Source of the DNA: Leifsonia sp. Root1293
GTDB taxonomy: Bacteria > Actinomycetota > Actinomycetes > Actinomycetales > Microbacteriaceae
NCBI RefSeq assembly: GCF_001425325.1
Contig: NZ_LMEH01000002.1
Location: forward strand, 649,109 to 713,108
Direction: 5' to 3'
Length of the DNA stretch: 64,000 bases
Shown: positions 53,196 to 61,636 of the stretch, piece by piece
Layout: each line of letters begins with the position of its first letter
How positions within the stretch are numbered: position 1 is the first letter of the stretch
Made by a program: the position numbers and the translations under genes
Notes under the pieces: generated by a model
What the model was told of the DNA's origin: nothing
The model's input: only the letters and a program-made list of their open reading frames with translations
The model's database searches: none

Positions 53196-54745
53196 GTACA
53201 GCCACGTCGGATCCGTCGACGGTCATCGGAGCGCTCGTCGCGATGGTCGTGGTCTTCTCCCTGATCGGCATCGCCGTCTACGTGTGGGACGCCCTCGCCC
53301 TCTCCCGGCTGTTCCAGCGTCTCGGGGGCGAGTCGTGGAAGGGATGGGTTCCCGTCCTCAACACTGCCGAGGTGTACTCCCGCGGTGGTGTTCCGGCCTG
53401 GTCGGTGGTCTTCCTCTTCATCCCGATCGTGAACCTCTACGGCATCTACCTGTTCGTCATCGCCACGCACAGGATCAACGTGCTGTTCGGGCGAGGTGCG
53501 GGCAGCACGGTGCTCGCCGTGCTCCTGCGTCCGCTCTGGGCGACTCTGCTCGCCTGGGGCAGCACGTCCCCTGACCCCGAGCGCGGGCGGATGCAGTCGG
53601 TACCGACGCTCAGCGAGCGGGTGGGCCCGCTCCTGGAGCCGGCGGCTGCCCCTCGCGACGCCTCGGGTTACGCGATCCCGCCCCGGGTGCCCGCCTCCGA
53701 TGCCGGTGCCTCCTCATCCGCTGCGGTCGCCGCCGCCTCCGTGGTCCCGGTCGCCGCCCCGGCAGCCGAGCAGGCACCGGACCTGCCGCCGGTCGCACCA
53801 CTGTCGATCGCCGAGACCATGGGACAGCCCGCTGCGAGAGCCGGCGCCGGCTCGCTCGCCGCGTCGGATTCCGTGCAGCAGGCCGCGACGGATGCGGCTC
53901 CGGCGGTCGACGCGACCAACCCGTGGGCACCCCGTGAGCAGGCAGCCGCGGCCCCGCTCGACGCCCCGCGCACGGCTCCGCCCGCCGTCTCTCCAGCCGC
54001 CCCTCCCGTCGTTCCTCGCACCGAGGAGCCGGCCGCGTCGGGTCCGTCGGCACCGCCGGTGATCGCCTCGCCGCCGGTGTTCTTCGAGCCTGTTCCGGCG
54101 ACTGCGCCACCTGTCGTGCCGGTCAGCCCGCTGCCCGTCGTCGCTCAGCCGGTGACTCCGCCGGTCGCACCAGCGGCTCCGGCCCCGCTCGCCGCGGCCT
54201 CTGGTCCTGCGGCACGGGCTGTCGTCGCCCCTCCCTCGGTTCCGGCCGAGGCTCCACTCTTCACGCCGCCCGTCCTCGACGACGCCTCCGACGACGATGA
54301 CGACTTCGGCCACTACGACACCGTCATCACCGCCGGGCGTCCTCCTGCTGCCCACCCTGCCGAGGCGGACGACGACCTCGAGGCGACGGTCGTGGTGGAT
54401 CGCCGACCCCGCGTGCGCTGGCGCCTCGCCCTCGAGAACGGCACGCAGCTCGACCTCACCTCTCCGCGCGTTGTGCTCGGACGCAACCCCGTGGCCGCCG
54501 ACCCCGGGGAACAGGCCCTCGCCGTGCCCGACCAGACGCGGACCCTCTCGAAGACCCACGCCAGGCTCATCCTGGACGACGGCGAGTGGACGGTGACCGA
54601 CCTCGGATCGACCAACGGAGTGCTCCTCTACGACGAGCACGGCGGCGAGGTGCTCGTCGACCCCGGCGTCGCCGTCTCCGTCGCCGACGGGTTCGTGCTC
54701 GGCAAGGTGTCCATGCGTGTGACCTTCGTGGAGGAGACCCGGTGA
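53192..54745 (+). CDS. Membrane FHA-domain protein (DUF5684-type N-terminus)
   Basis: This 517-residue protein has an N-terminal membrane domain (about four helices, residues 10-125) with 'GGESWKGWVPVLNTAEVYSRGG', as in DUF5684 proteins, then about 240 residues of Ala/Pro-rich linker. The cytoplasmic C-terminal FHA domain at about 405-510 has 'VVLGRNP', 'LSKTHARL' and 'DLGSTNGVLLYD'. Just before the FHA are two acidic-Thr motifs: 'HYDTVITAGR' and 'LEATVVVDRR'. The second matches the repeats of the protein at 55581, a GarA-like layout in which a phosphorylated Thr could bind this or another FHA. Coupled by ATGA/GTGA overlaps. Confidence 0.88.
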   Translation: MSTATSDPSTVIGALVAMVVVFSLIGIAVYVWDALALSRLFQRLGGESWKGWVPVLNTAEVYSRGGVPAWSVVFLFIPIVNLYGIYLFVIATHRINVLFGRGAGSTVLAVLLRPLWATLLAWGSTSPDPERGRMQSVPTLSERVGPLLEPAAAPRDASGYAIPPRVPASDAGASSSAAVAAASVVPVAAPAAEQAPDLPPVAPLSIAETMGQPAARAGAGSLAASDSVQQAATDAAPAVDATNPWAPREQAAAAPLDAPRTAPPAVSPAAPPVVPRTEEPAASGPSAPPVIASPPVFFEPVPATAPPVVPVSPLPVVAQPVTPPVAPAAPAPLAAASGPAARAVVAPPSVPAEAPLFTPPVLDDASDDDDDFGHYDTVITAGRPPAAHPAEADDDLEATVVVDRRPRVRWRLALENGTQLDLTSPRVVLGRNPVAADPGEQALAVPDQTRTLSKTHARLILDDGEWTVTDLGSTNGVLLYDEHGGEVLVDPGVAVSVADGFVLGKVSMRVTFVEETR

Positions 54746-55584
54746 CGGCATCAGTTCAGCGCGTGGTGGTGAACGTGGCGGCAGTCACGGACCGCGGGCA
54801 GAAGCGCCAGGCCAACGAGGACTCGGTTCTCGCCCGGCAGCCCATCTTCCTGGTGGCAGACGGCATGGGCGGCTACGACGCCGGCGATCTGGCGAGCCAG
54901 GCCGTCGTCGCGGCCTTCCGGGAATTCGTGACCGGTGACGAGGTCACCACTCTCGACGAGGTGCGCGACGCCCTCGGCGCGGCCGATGACGCTGTCGACA
55001 CGGTCTCGGCAGGCACGAGGCGTGGCGCCGGCAGCACCGTGGCCGGCATCGCGATCGTCGAGCACGACGGCAGGCCGCATTGGCTGGTGTTCAACGTCGG
55101 CGACTCCAGGGTCTACCGCCACGTCGGCAGCGAGCTGGAGCAGATCACCGTGGACCACTCGCTGGGCCAGGAACTGGTGGACCAAGGGCGGATGCGCCAG
55201 GACGAGCTCGCGACCTTCGAGAAGCGCAACGTGATCACCCGTGCCATCGGTGCACCCGACAGCACCGCCGACAGCTGGCTGATGCCGGTGACGAACGGGG
55301 AACGGCTGTTGATCTGCTCCGACGGACTCACCTCCGAGGTGAACGACGAGGCGATCCGCGCGACGCTCACCATGAGTGGGGGACCGGACTCTGCGGCAGA
55401 GGCCCTCGTGCAGCGCGCCAACCGGGCCGGCGGTCGCGACAACATCACCGTCATCGTGCTCGACGTCGTCTCTGGGGGTGCGACGGGCGAGCCCACGGAC
55501 ACCACCGGCGCCAGGCTCACCGGAAGCGGCCTCACCGACTCCATGATCGACGACACCACGATCCCCGTGCGATCGGGCGTGTGA
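54742..55584 (+). CDS. PP2C-family Ser/Thr protein phosphatase
   Basis: This 280-residue phosphatase has the PP2C motifs 'RQANEDSVL', 'LVADGMGGYDAGDLAS' (metal-binding Asp), 'FNVGDSRVYRH', 'LICSDGLTSEV' and 'GGRDNITVIVLDV'. It is of the soluble PstP/PrpC type without a membrane helix; a short Thr-rich tail follows residue 245. It should reverse phosphorylation by the kinase at 41108. GTG 54742 overlaps the stop of the membrane FHA gene, and its own stop overlaps the repeat-protein gene by GTGA. Confidence 0.95.
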   Translation: MTASVQRVVVNVAAVTDRGQKRQANEDSVLARQPIFLVADGMGGYDAGDLASQAVVAAFREFVTGDEVTTLDEVRDALGAADDAVDTVSAGTRRGAGSTVAGIAIVEHDGRPHWLVFNVGDSRVYRHVGSELEQITVDHSLGQELVDQGRMRQDELATFEKRNVITRAIGAPDSTADSWLMPVTNGERLLICSDGLTSEVNDEAIRATLTMSGGPDSAAEALVQRANRAGGRDNITVIVLDVVSGGATGEPTDTTGARLTGSGLTDSMIDDTTIPVRSGV

Positions 55585-56291
55585 GCGTGTCAGGCGCCAA
55601 CGAGCACGACGCACCGGTCCTCGCCGATGAGGACGAGCGCACCGTGATCGTGGATCGCGGTGACGATGAGGATGAGCGCACCGTGATCGTGGATCGCGGT
55701 GACGACGAGGACGAGCGCACCGTGATCGTGGATCGCGGTGACGACGAGGATGAGCGCACCGTGGTCGTGGATCGCGGTGACGACGAGGATGAGCGCACCG
55801 TCATCGTCGATCGGGCAGACGACGGGTCGCCTGGGTCCCCTGACGACGGTGCCGACGACGGCACCGCTGTCGTCGACCGCCAGCAGTCCTCCCTCGACGA
55901 CGGGACCTTCGTCGTCGACAGGGCAGCGCATGACCTCGAGCAGCCGCTCTTCCGTCCGCCGGCCCCGGCGCGCGAGAAGACGCCGCTCGTGCGTCGAGGC
56001 CGTCGTGCGCTCAGGCCGGCACCACTCGACCCCGCCCTGGTACGCACCTCCATCGAAGCACCGGGCCCCGGCGCCGTCGCACCCTATGGTCCACGCGCTC
56101 TGCCGACTCCAGCGGCTCCGCCGGCTCAGCTCGCCCCGACGGCAGCGGCCACCCGCGTCGTCGACGGCAGCCTGCTGTCGGTCGAGGGGGAGGCCAGACG
56201 GATGAGCCTCATCGCCGTCGGTGCCGTCGTCGCGGCATCCGCGATCTCGGTGGCAGGACTGGCGACGCTCGCGATCCTGCTGGCGGGCTGA
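55581..56291 (+). CDS. Tail-anchored protein with tandem acidic 'DERTVIVDR' repeats
   Basis: This 236-residue protein has five tandem 13-residue units of the form DEDERTVIVDRGD at about residues 16-80, then two looser copies ('DDGTAVVDRQQ', 'DDGTFVVDRAA'), a basic/proline middle part, and one C-terminal helix ('LIAVGAVVAASAISVAGLATLAILLA') predicted to anchor it with the repeats in the cytoplasm. I recognise no named family. The acidic-Thr-Val-hydrophobic core matches a site in the upstream membrane FHA protein and resembles known kinase/FHA phosphothreonine sites. It overlaps the PP2C gene by GTGA and ends the operon, 33 bases from convergent mycP. Confidence 0.85.
   Translation: MSVSGANEHDAPVLADEDERTVIVDRGDDEDERTVIVDRGDDEDERTVIVDRGDDEDERTVVVDRGDDEDERTVIVDRADDGSPGSPDDGADDGTAVVDRQQSSLDDGTFVVDRAAHDLEQPLFRPPAPAREKTPLVRRGRRALRPAPLDPALVRTSIEAPGPGAVAPYGPRALPTPAAPPAQLAPTAAATRVVDGSLLSVEGEARRMSLIAVGAVVAASAISVAGLATLAILLAG
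55626..55820 (+). repeat. 39-bp tandem repeat, five copies, in frame
   Basis: Units start at 55626, 55665, 55704, 55743 and 55782. They differ mainly at synonymous positions (gat/gac, gag/gag, gtg/gtc), and unit 4 has Val for Ile. Conservation of the peptide over silent drift suggests selection on the protein repeat. Confidence 0.95.
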
Positions 56292-56324
56292 GGTCGCTCG
56301 AGCGTCGCACCGGCGGTCGGAGTC

Positions 56325-57641
56325 TCAGTACTCCTCGTCCGCGGGACGATCCAGGAAGCCGAGCCGTGGCGGTCCGTCGGATGCCGGGGCGGTCTCAGCG
56401 GCGGTGTCGGCTCGACGGCGTCGGCGCAGCACGACAGCCGTGGCGATGATGCCCAGCAGGGTCGCACCGACGATGGAGATGAAGGCAGCGGCGGCGGTCG
56501 TGGCCGCGAAGGCCGACGAGCCGTCGCTCGGGGTGACGGTGATCTCCGGCGGCCGGACGGCACTGCCCGCCGTGTCGACGAAGGGGCTGGCCGGCCCACG
56601 TGTGGTGGCGGAGGGCAGCAGCGTGATCGCGTCCGCGGGCTGCACGAGTCCCCAGCCGGCGATGTCGTCGCGCTGGTCGGGATCCGTACGCGCGGCTGTG
56701 GCCATCAGGCGGTAGGCCCAGTCGGCGGGCCCCTCGGCCGGATGAGCGGCCGCGACGAGGGCGGCGGCACCGCTCGCGTAGCCCGTGGCGAAACTCGATG
56801 ACGGCGCCTCCGTCGCGTACACGCAGTCGCCGGCTCCCGTCGCCGACGTCGTGACGGACTGCGCCGGGGCGGCCAGGTCGACCTGGGGGCCGTGGATCGA
56901 GTCGTTCGTGACGGTGCCGGATGCATCCGTCGCCGTCACTCCGAGAGCGCCGGGGTAGGCGGCCGGATACCGAGCACCGTCGCGCGCGTCCTCAGCGGTC
57001 GCCCTGTTGCCGGCACTGGCGACGACGAGGCTGCCGGCGTCGTGGGCGGCCGCGACGGCCGCCTCGAGCTCGGCCGAACCGTCGACCTCGCTGAGGGACA
57101 CGTTGATGACGTCGGCATCGTGCTCGGCCGCCCACCGGATGCCGGCGGCCAACCGAGCCGTCGTCGGCCCGAAGCCGTCGCGCTTCGACTCCTCGTCCGT
57201 GCCACGGAACACGCGAACCGACAGCAGCTCGGCGTCGGGCGCGAGGCCGACGACGCCGGACTTGGGGATCTTGCGGGCGGCGATCTGGCCGGCGATGGCG
57301 GTGCCGTGTCCTTGGGGGTCGCTCAGTCCGTCCGACCTCTCGCCGTCGCCCACGAGGTCGACGCCGCCGATCACGGCGTCCTTGAGGTGCGGGTTACCGG
57401 CATCGATGCCGGAGTCGACGACCGCGACGACGACGTTCTCGCCGGTGCTGCGCTGCCAGGCTGCATCCACCTGCAGCAGAGAGAAGGCGGCAGGCCTCTC
57501 GGCGGAGTACACGACATTGCCCGGCTTGCAGACCTCGTCTGCGGCGACCGCCGGCGCCACCCCGACCGGGGGCGACACCACCAGGCCGCCGGCGAGGAGG
57601 CCTCCGAGCAGAACGGCGAGACCGGTACGTCCGCGCGTCAC
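56325..57641 (-). CDS. mycP: Mycosin-type subtilisin protease of type VII secretion
   Basis: This 438-residue S8 protease has a signal peptide (to about residue 34), Asp76 (VVDSGID), His112 (GHGTAIAG), oxyanion Asn212 (ASAGNRA) and Ser283 (SSSFATG), so the active site is complete. A C-terminal helix near 380-405 followed by Arg-rich residues anchors it, as in MycP1. The Ser motif is SSSFA rather than GTSFA. GTG 57641 overlaps the eccB stop (GTGA). MycP proteases stabilise and process ESX complexes in mycobacteria. It forms an operon eccD-eccB-mycP on this strand. Confidence 0.92.
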   Translation of the reverse strand: MTRGRTGLAVLLGGLLAGGLVVSPPVGVAPAVAADEVCKPGNVVYSAERPAAFSLLQVDAAWQRSTGENVVVAVVDSGIDAGNPHLKDAVIGGVDLVGDGERSDGLSDPQGHGTAIAGQIAARKIPKSGVVGLAPDAELLSVRVFRGTDEESKRDGFGPTTARLAAGIRWAAEHDADVINVSLSEVDGSAELEAAVAAAHDAGSLVVASAGNRATAEDARDGARYPAAYPGALGVTATDASGTVTNDSIHGPQVDLAAPAQSVTTSATGAGDCVYATEAPSSSFATGYASGAAALVAAAHPAEGPADWAYRLMATAARTDPDQRDDIAGWGLVQPADAITLLPSATTRGPASPFVDTAGSAVRPPEITVTPSDGSSAFAATTAAAAFISIVGATLLGIIATAVVLRRRRRADTAAETAPASDGPPRLGFLDRPADEEY

Positions 57642-58963
57642 TGGGCGCTCGCGGCCTCGACGGTGGGGCTGGCTCCGGCCGCCTCCGGGGAGAGCTCGGG
57701 ACCCGTCGGCAGGAAGTCGAGCCATCCGGGCACGACAGCGGCGACGTCGGCTCCCGCGTACCCCAGGCGTTCGAGGGAATCGGTCGTGGCGACGGCGTAG
57801 GCGGTGCCGGAACCGTCGACGAGGAAGGCCGGAGCGCCCGGTCCGGTGCGCACGAGCGATCCAGCGCCTACATCGACGCCGATGGATCCGCCGGAATCGC
57901 CCGTGACGTCGGCAGCGGGTGCCGTGGCCAGTGTCGTCGTCGCGGCATCATCGGCGAGCTCGGAGAGGGCGCAGGGAACGCGCTCCGCGTCAACGGGCGC
58001 GAGCACGTCGGTCGGCCAGTCGCGACCGCCCGCTGGGTCGGTGGCTGTCGGCAGGTCGCCGATCTCGGCGGGGCTGACGTCAATGACCTCGCCGTCACTG
58101 TTGCCGAGGAGCTGCAGCTGGTAGGCGAGAGGAGTGAGCTTGGCGAGTTCGCCACTGGCCAGCGCGATGTACCGTTCGTCGTCGTCGCTGCCCTCGGGGT
58201 GCACGACCGTTCCGACACGCAGATCGGTGCCGTCGATGGCGTCGCCGGTCCCCTCGACCCGCAACGGCGACAGGTCCTCTCCGGGCTGGAACAGGTTGAG
58301 CCACCGGCCGTCGACCTCGATCGGTGCGGATGCCCCGAGTCCCACCGCGCGGAGCACGGCGTTCGCGTCGTCATCGTCGATCGCGTAGCGGTATTCGCCG
58401 GCGACGACGAAGAGCTCGTCGTCGACTGTCACGACGGTGCCGCTGCCGGGTGCGTTCGTGGCGATGGGCGCTGCACTGATACCTACAGTGGTCTGAGCGC
58501 GGCCGGTGACGCAGGCCGTCCAGCCGTCGGAGATGAGGGCATCCGGGGCCGGCAGATCGTCGGGGGCGCCCACGATGCCGACGGTGCCGCCGACGGTGAT
58601 GTCGGCGACGGTTGCCTGGTCGGTGCTGATGACGGAGAAGTCCCCGGCGGGAACGAGCAGTCGGGCGCTGGCCGTGTTGATGACGGGGTGCAGCTCGCCG
58701 CCGACGGTCAGGTAGCGCGCGCCGGTGTCCGAGACGAGCACCAGCCTGTTGTCCTCCCAGCCCTGCGGGAGACCCGGGCGAACCAAGCCGTAGAACACCC
58801 CGCCCAGGATGACCATGGCGGTGAGTGCGACCCCGGCGACGACGGCGCGCAACGGCTTGGCCGGATCGAGCTCCTTGCCACCGGGAGCTCCACCGGTGAA
58901 CGCCGAGAGCAGGCGCCGACGACTGAATCCCTGCGCCTCGATGAGGTCCTTCTTGGTCGCCAT
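57638..58963 (-). CDS. eccB: Type VII secretion core protein EccB
   Basis: This 441-residue protein starts 'MATKKDLIEAQGFSRRRLLSAFTGG', the EccB N-terminus, followed by one helix at about 40-62 and a large extracytoplasmic domain with repeated beta elements ('DTGARYLTVGGELHPVINTASARLLV'). One Cys pair in the outer domain ('WTACVTG' and 'VPCALSEL') would form the disulphide seen in EccB structures. ATG 58963 is five bases from the eccD stop. EccB is the outer-facing component of the ESX membrane complex. Confidence 0.93.
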   Translation of the reverse strand: MATKKDLIEAQGFSRRRLLSAFTGGAPGGKELDPAKPLRAVVAGVALTAMVILGGVFYGLVRPGLPQGWEDNRLVLVSDTGARYLTVGGELHPVINTASARLLVPAGDFSVISTDQATVADITVGGTVGIVGAPDDLPAPDALISDGWTACVTGRAQTTVGISAAPIATNAPGSGTVVTVDDELFVVAGEYRYAIDDDDANAVLRAVGLGASAPIEVDGRWLNLFQPGEDLSPLRVEGTGDAIDGTDLRVGTVVHPEGSDDDERYIALASGELAKLTPLAYQLQLLGNSDGEVIDVSPAEIGDLPTATDPAGGRDWPTDVLAPVDAERVPCALSELADDAATTTLATAPAADVTGDSGGSIGVDVGAGSLVRTGPGAPAFLVDGSGTAYAVATTDSLERLGYAGADVAAVVPGWLDFLPTGPELSPEAAGASPTVEAASAQ

Positions 58964-58967
58964 CGGG

Positions 58968-60305
58968 TTACGCGAGCCCGGCCGTGACGACGCCGAGCGG
59001 GAGCAGGAGTGCCAGCGCGATGACCTCGACGGTGTCGGCGAGGCGTCCGAGGCGGAGGCGCGCACGGGGGCTCAACAGCGTGAGGGCGACCAGCAGGGCC
59101 GTTCCGACCAGCAGCACGACGAGCATGCCGATGCGCAGGTCGGGCTGGGTGACGATCACGGTGAGACCGGTGGCGGCGAGCCCCAACGCGCCGAGGGCCA
59201 TGAGGGTCATGACACCGGCGCGGGCGTACGTCTGGCGCGACTGGAACATCATGCCGAGGAAGGCGAGCGCGCACAGCAGGGCCCCGGTGAGCCCGTTCGC
59301 AGCAACGAGCGGCGTTGCTGCCAGGGCGGAGAGCCCGAGGGCCAGCCGCAGCGACACCAGCACCCGTGCTCCGGCAGCGGCGCGTCGCTTCACATCGTCG
59401 GCGTCGATCGGATCGGGGGCCGTGAAGATGTCGGCATCGCTCTGCGGGGAGATGACCTGGATGCGGGTGGAGCTGAGCGCCAGCCAGGGAAGGCCGTTGG
59501 CGAGCATCGCCGTGACGGCCAGCATGATCGAGTACGGCCCGACGGGGTCGAGCGAGAACAGGGCGGTCACGACGGCGGCCAGCCCGATGCTCGCGCCGAA
59601 GGCGAGGGGGACGAGATGGATCTCGGGCTTCTTGGGGGTGAACGCCAGTTCGACGCCGCCGACGACGAGGAGTCCGAGGGCTCCTGCCGCGACGGGCCAG
59701 CCCCACATCTCATCGCCGGGTACGGCGAGGAAGCCGGCGATGCCGCCGTAGCCGGCGGCGGCCAATCCGAGCGCTGCGCCGGCCTCGGTCTGGCCGAGGC
59801 GTGACAGCACGACGGATGCGGCGATGAGCACGAGCGCCCCGGCACCGGCCAGCACGACGGCCAGAGGGAAGTCGCGTCCCGTGCCGACCAGGAGGAGGGC
59901 GCAGAGGGCCAGGAACGTGACGCTCACCGCGAGTGCCGTGCGGGAGCTGTCGCGGGGAGTCCAGGAGCCGTGCTGCTCGCTGGTCGCGTCGATGACGGCC
60001 TCGACGACATCGTCGTAGACCCTGGCCTCGGCGAGCAGGCCGCCACGAACGAGCGTGAGCAGTTCGCCGTCGTGCACGCCCTGGCTTCCGATGCCGCGGG
60101 ACGGATCGAGCTCGGAGCCGTCGGCGCGGTTGAGGACGTAGCCGCCGTGGGCCAGCGACGGGTCGAGCATGCCGAGGCGTCGGGCGAAGCCCGGCAGCAA
60201 CTCGATCAGTGGAATCTGCGCAGGCACGCCGACGTCGAGACGTCGGTCCTCGCTGACGATCGACAACCGCAGCACCGCACCCGCAGCGATAGCGGTCTGG
60301 CTCAT
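58968..60305 (-). CDS. eccD: Type VII secretion integral membrane protein EccD
   Basis: This 445-residue protein has an N-terminal ubiquitin-like (YukD) domain at about residues 8-90 ('VLRLSIVSEDRRLDVGVPAQIPLIELLPGFAR') followed by eleven or so hydrophobic helices, the EccD arrangement. ATG 60305 follows 'ggggaag'. It heads the eccD-eccB-mycP operon divergent from the WXG100 genes. EccC and EccE, also needed in an ESX core, are not in the window and may lie beyond its right edge. Confidence 0.93.
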   Translation of the reverse strand: MSQTAIAAGAVLRLSIVSEDRRLDVGVPAQIPLIELLPGFARRLGMLDPSLAHGGYVLNRADGSELDPSRGIGSQGVHDGELLTLVRGGLLAEARVYDDVVEAVIDATSEQHGSWTPRDSSRTALAVSVTFLALCALLLVGTGRDFPLAVVLAGAGALVLIAASVVLSRLGQTEAGAALGLAAAGYGGIAGFLAVPGDEMWGWPVAAGALGLLVVGGVELAFTPKKPEIHLVPLAFGASIGLAAVVTALFSLDPVGPYSIMLAVTAMLANGLPWLALSSTRIQVISPQSDADIFTAPDPIDADDVKRRAAAGARVLVSLRLALGLSALAATPLVAANGLTGALLCALAFLGMMFQSRQTYARAGVMTLMALGALGLAATGLTVIVTQPDLRIGMLVVLLVGTALLVALTLLSPRARLRLGRLADTVEVIALALLLPLGVVTAGLA

Positions 60306-60547
60306 GTCTTCCCCATTCGTCTCGTCCGCTCGACCAGCGGATGACACGCGTTTCACTCTAGATGATCAAGGCTCAGCCCGCCGCGTGACGGCATCCGGGG
60401 TACGTCCCGCGTAAGGGGGGAATTGCCCACTGAGCAGATCTCGCTTAGGTTTGTGGGCGGTGACGCATTTGGGGGACGAAGACGCTGCCGATTTTTGGCC
60501 GCCCCCTCCAGTGATCGTCTACATCGGACGAATGAGAGGAATGGGTG
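60306..60547. promoter_or_regulatory. Divergent promoter region between eccD and WXG100 genes
   Basis: This 242-base region holds no gene. A possible rightward promoter is 'ttgccc' (60423-60428), 17 bases, 'taggtt' (60446-60451), leaving a 5' leader of about 90 bases before the WXG100 gene. A strong 'agagga' Shine-Dalgarno (60534-60539) serves the ATG at 60548. Confidence 0.35.
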
Positions 60548-60862
60548 ATGGCTGACCAGATTTCAGCAGAAGAGGGTGCCCTCCGCAAGGGTGCCCAGGC
60601 AGTGCGCGAGACGAAGACCGGAGTCGACCAGCAGGTCAAGAAGGTTCGCGGCGAGATCGACCAGCTGCGTGGCTACTGGACCGGCGCCGCTGCCGGTTCG
60701 TTCACCACGCTGATGACGCGCTGGGACGAGCAGACCCGCAAGCTGAACGAGGTCCTCGTCACTCTGGAGGCCGCACTCGCCGGCACGGAGAAGGACCAGG
60801 CAGCCACGGAAGACTCGCACCAGCAGACCATCTCGGGCCTCGGCTCGATGATGGGCGCCTAG
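60548..60862 (+). CDS. WXG100-family (Esx) secreted protein 1
   Basis: This 104-residue helical protein has W-T-G in the hairpin turn ('RGYWTGAAAGSFTTLM'), the WXG100 hallmark, with heptad-like helices on both sides. It has no signal peptide, as expected for type VII substrates. ATG 60548 is eight bases from 'agagga'. It probably forms a dimer with the WXG100 protein encoded 27 bases downstream. Confidence 0.93.
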   Translation: MADQISAEEGALRKGAQAVRETKTGVDQQVKKVRGEIDQLRGYWTGAAAGSFTTLMTRWDEQTRKLNEVLVTLEAALAGTEKDQAATEDSHQQTISGLGSMMGA

Positions 60863-60889
60863 GCACGTCGAACACGGATCAAGGAGTAG

Positions 60890-61186
60890 ATGAACATGCA
60901 GTCGATGTCAGTCCGTCCCGAGCAGGTCACGGCGCTCGCAGGTCAGATCCGCGGAGGTGCCCAGGGCATCCGCGCCGAGCTCGACCGCCTCGAGGCCGAG
61001 GTGGGCAAGTTGCGTTCAGCGTGGGGCGGTGACGCTCAGCTCGCGTACGACCAGGCCCAGGCCAAGTGGAACGCCTCGCTCGGCGAGCTCCAGCAGCTCC
61101 TGCAGCAGATCTCCGGCAAGACCGAGGAGATCGCCGCGCAGTACCTCCAGAGCGACAAGTCGTCGGCCGGGCGCTTCTCGCTCTAG
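60890..61186 (+). CDS. WXG100-family (Esx) secreted protein 2
   Basis: This 98-residue helical protein carries W-G-G in the turn ('LRSAWGGDAQLAYDQAQAKW'), the second WXG100 protein of the pair. A type VII signal-like 'YLQSDK' lies near the C-terminus. ATG 60890 is preceded by 'aaggag'. A perfect 14-bp hairpin follows its stop, so expression of the WXG pair may exceed that of downstream genes. Confidence 0.93.
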   Translation: MNMQSMSVRPEQVTALAGQIRGGAQGIRAELDRLEAEVGKLRSAWGGDAQLAYDQAQAKWNASLGELQQLLQQISGKTEEIAAQYLQSDKSSAGRFSL

Positions 61187-61192
61187 TCGTCG

Positions 61193-61223
61193 CCGGTGGG
61201 TCCGGAGCATCCGGACCCACCGG
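61193..61223 (+). terminator. Perfect 14-bp hairpin after the WXG100 pair
   Basis: Arms 61193-61206 and 61210-61223 are exact mirrors around a GCA loop, six bases after the second WXG100 stop. Only a short pyrimidine run (cccgttcttc) follows, so partial termination (attenuation) is more likely than full stop, since the next gene starts 33 bases later with a good Shine-Dalgarno. Confidence 0.75.
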
Positions 61224-61255
61224 CCCGTTCTTCAATCGCTGAAAGGAGCCCCATC

Positions 61256-61636
61256 ATGGCGAGCATCATCCAGGTCATCCCCGACCTCGTGACGAGTGGT
61301 CTCAAAGACCTCCTCGAGGGGCTCTCAGCCCTGCCGGAACCGAGTGAGTTGCAGTCCGAGGGTGTCGGCATCGGCGTGGCGTCCCCGTTCCGCTCGGAAC
61401 TGGCTGAGACCGCCATCGTGCTCAAGGCGGCGACGCGGTCGATCATCATGGAGCTCCAGGCGGCAGAGGACGCGATCCGCACCACCGTCGCCCAGCTGGT
61501 GCAGAACGACGAGAGCATCGCTGCGGATGCCCAGGCGTTCCTGTCCTTCCTCGACGCTGCGGTCAAGACCGAACTCCCGGCGGCACCGACGCCCACGCCG
61601 TCGGCAGGTGGCGGGAAGTCACCGCTGATCGTATGA
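61256..61636 (+). CDS. Small helical protein of the type VII locus, unknown function
   Basis: This 126-residue protein is mostly helical: 'LVTSGLKDLLEGLSAL', then 'ELAETAIVLKAATRSIIMELQAAEDAIRTTVAQLVQNDESIAADAQAFLSFLDAAV'-type amphipathic stretches, ending in a Pro/Gly-rich tail. It has no W-x-G motif and no signal peptide. ATG 61256 follows 'aaaggag'. Its stop overlaps the next ATG. Size and position suggest an ESX-secreted partner or chaperone, but I recognise no family. Confidence 0.8.
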   Translation: MASIIQVIPDLVTSGLKDLLEGLSALPEPSELQSEGVGIGVASPFRSELAETAIVLKAATRSIIMELQAAEDAIRTTVAQLVQNDESIAADAQAFLSFLDAAVKTELPAAPTPTPSAGGGKSPLIV

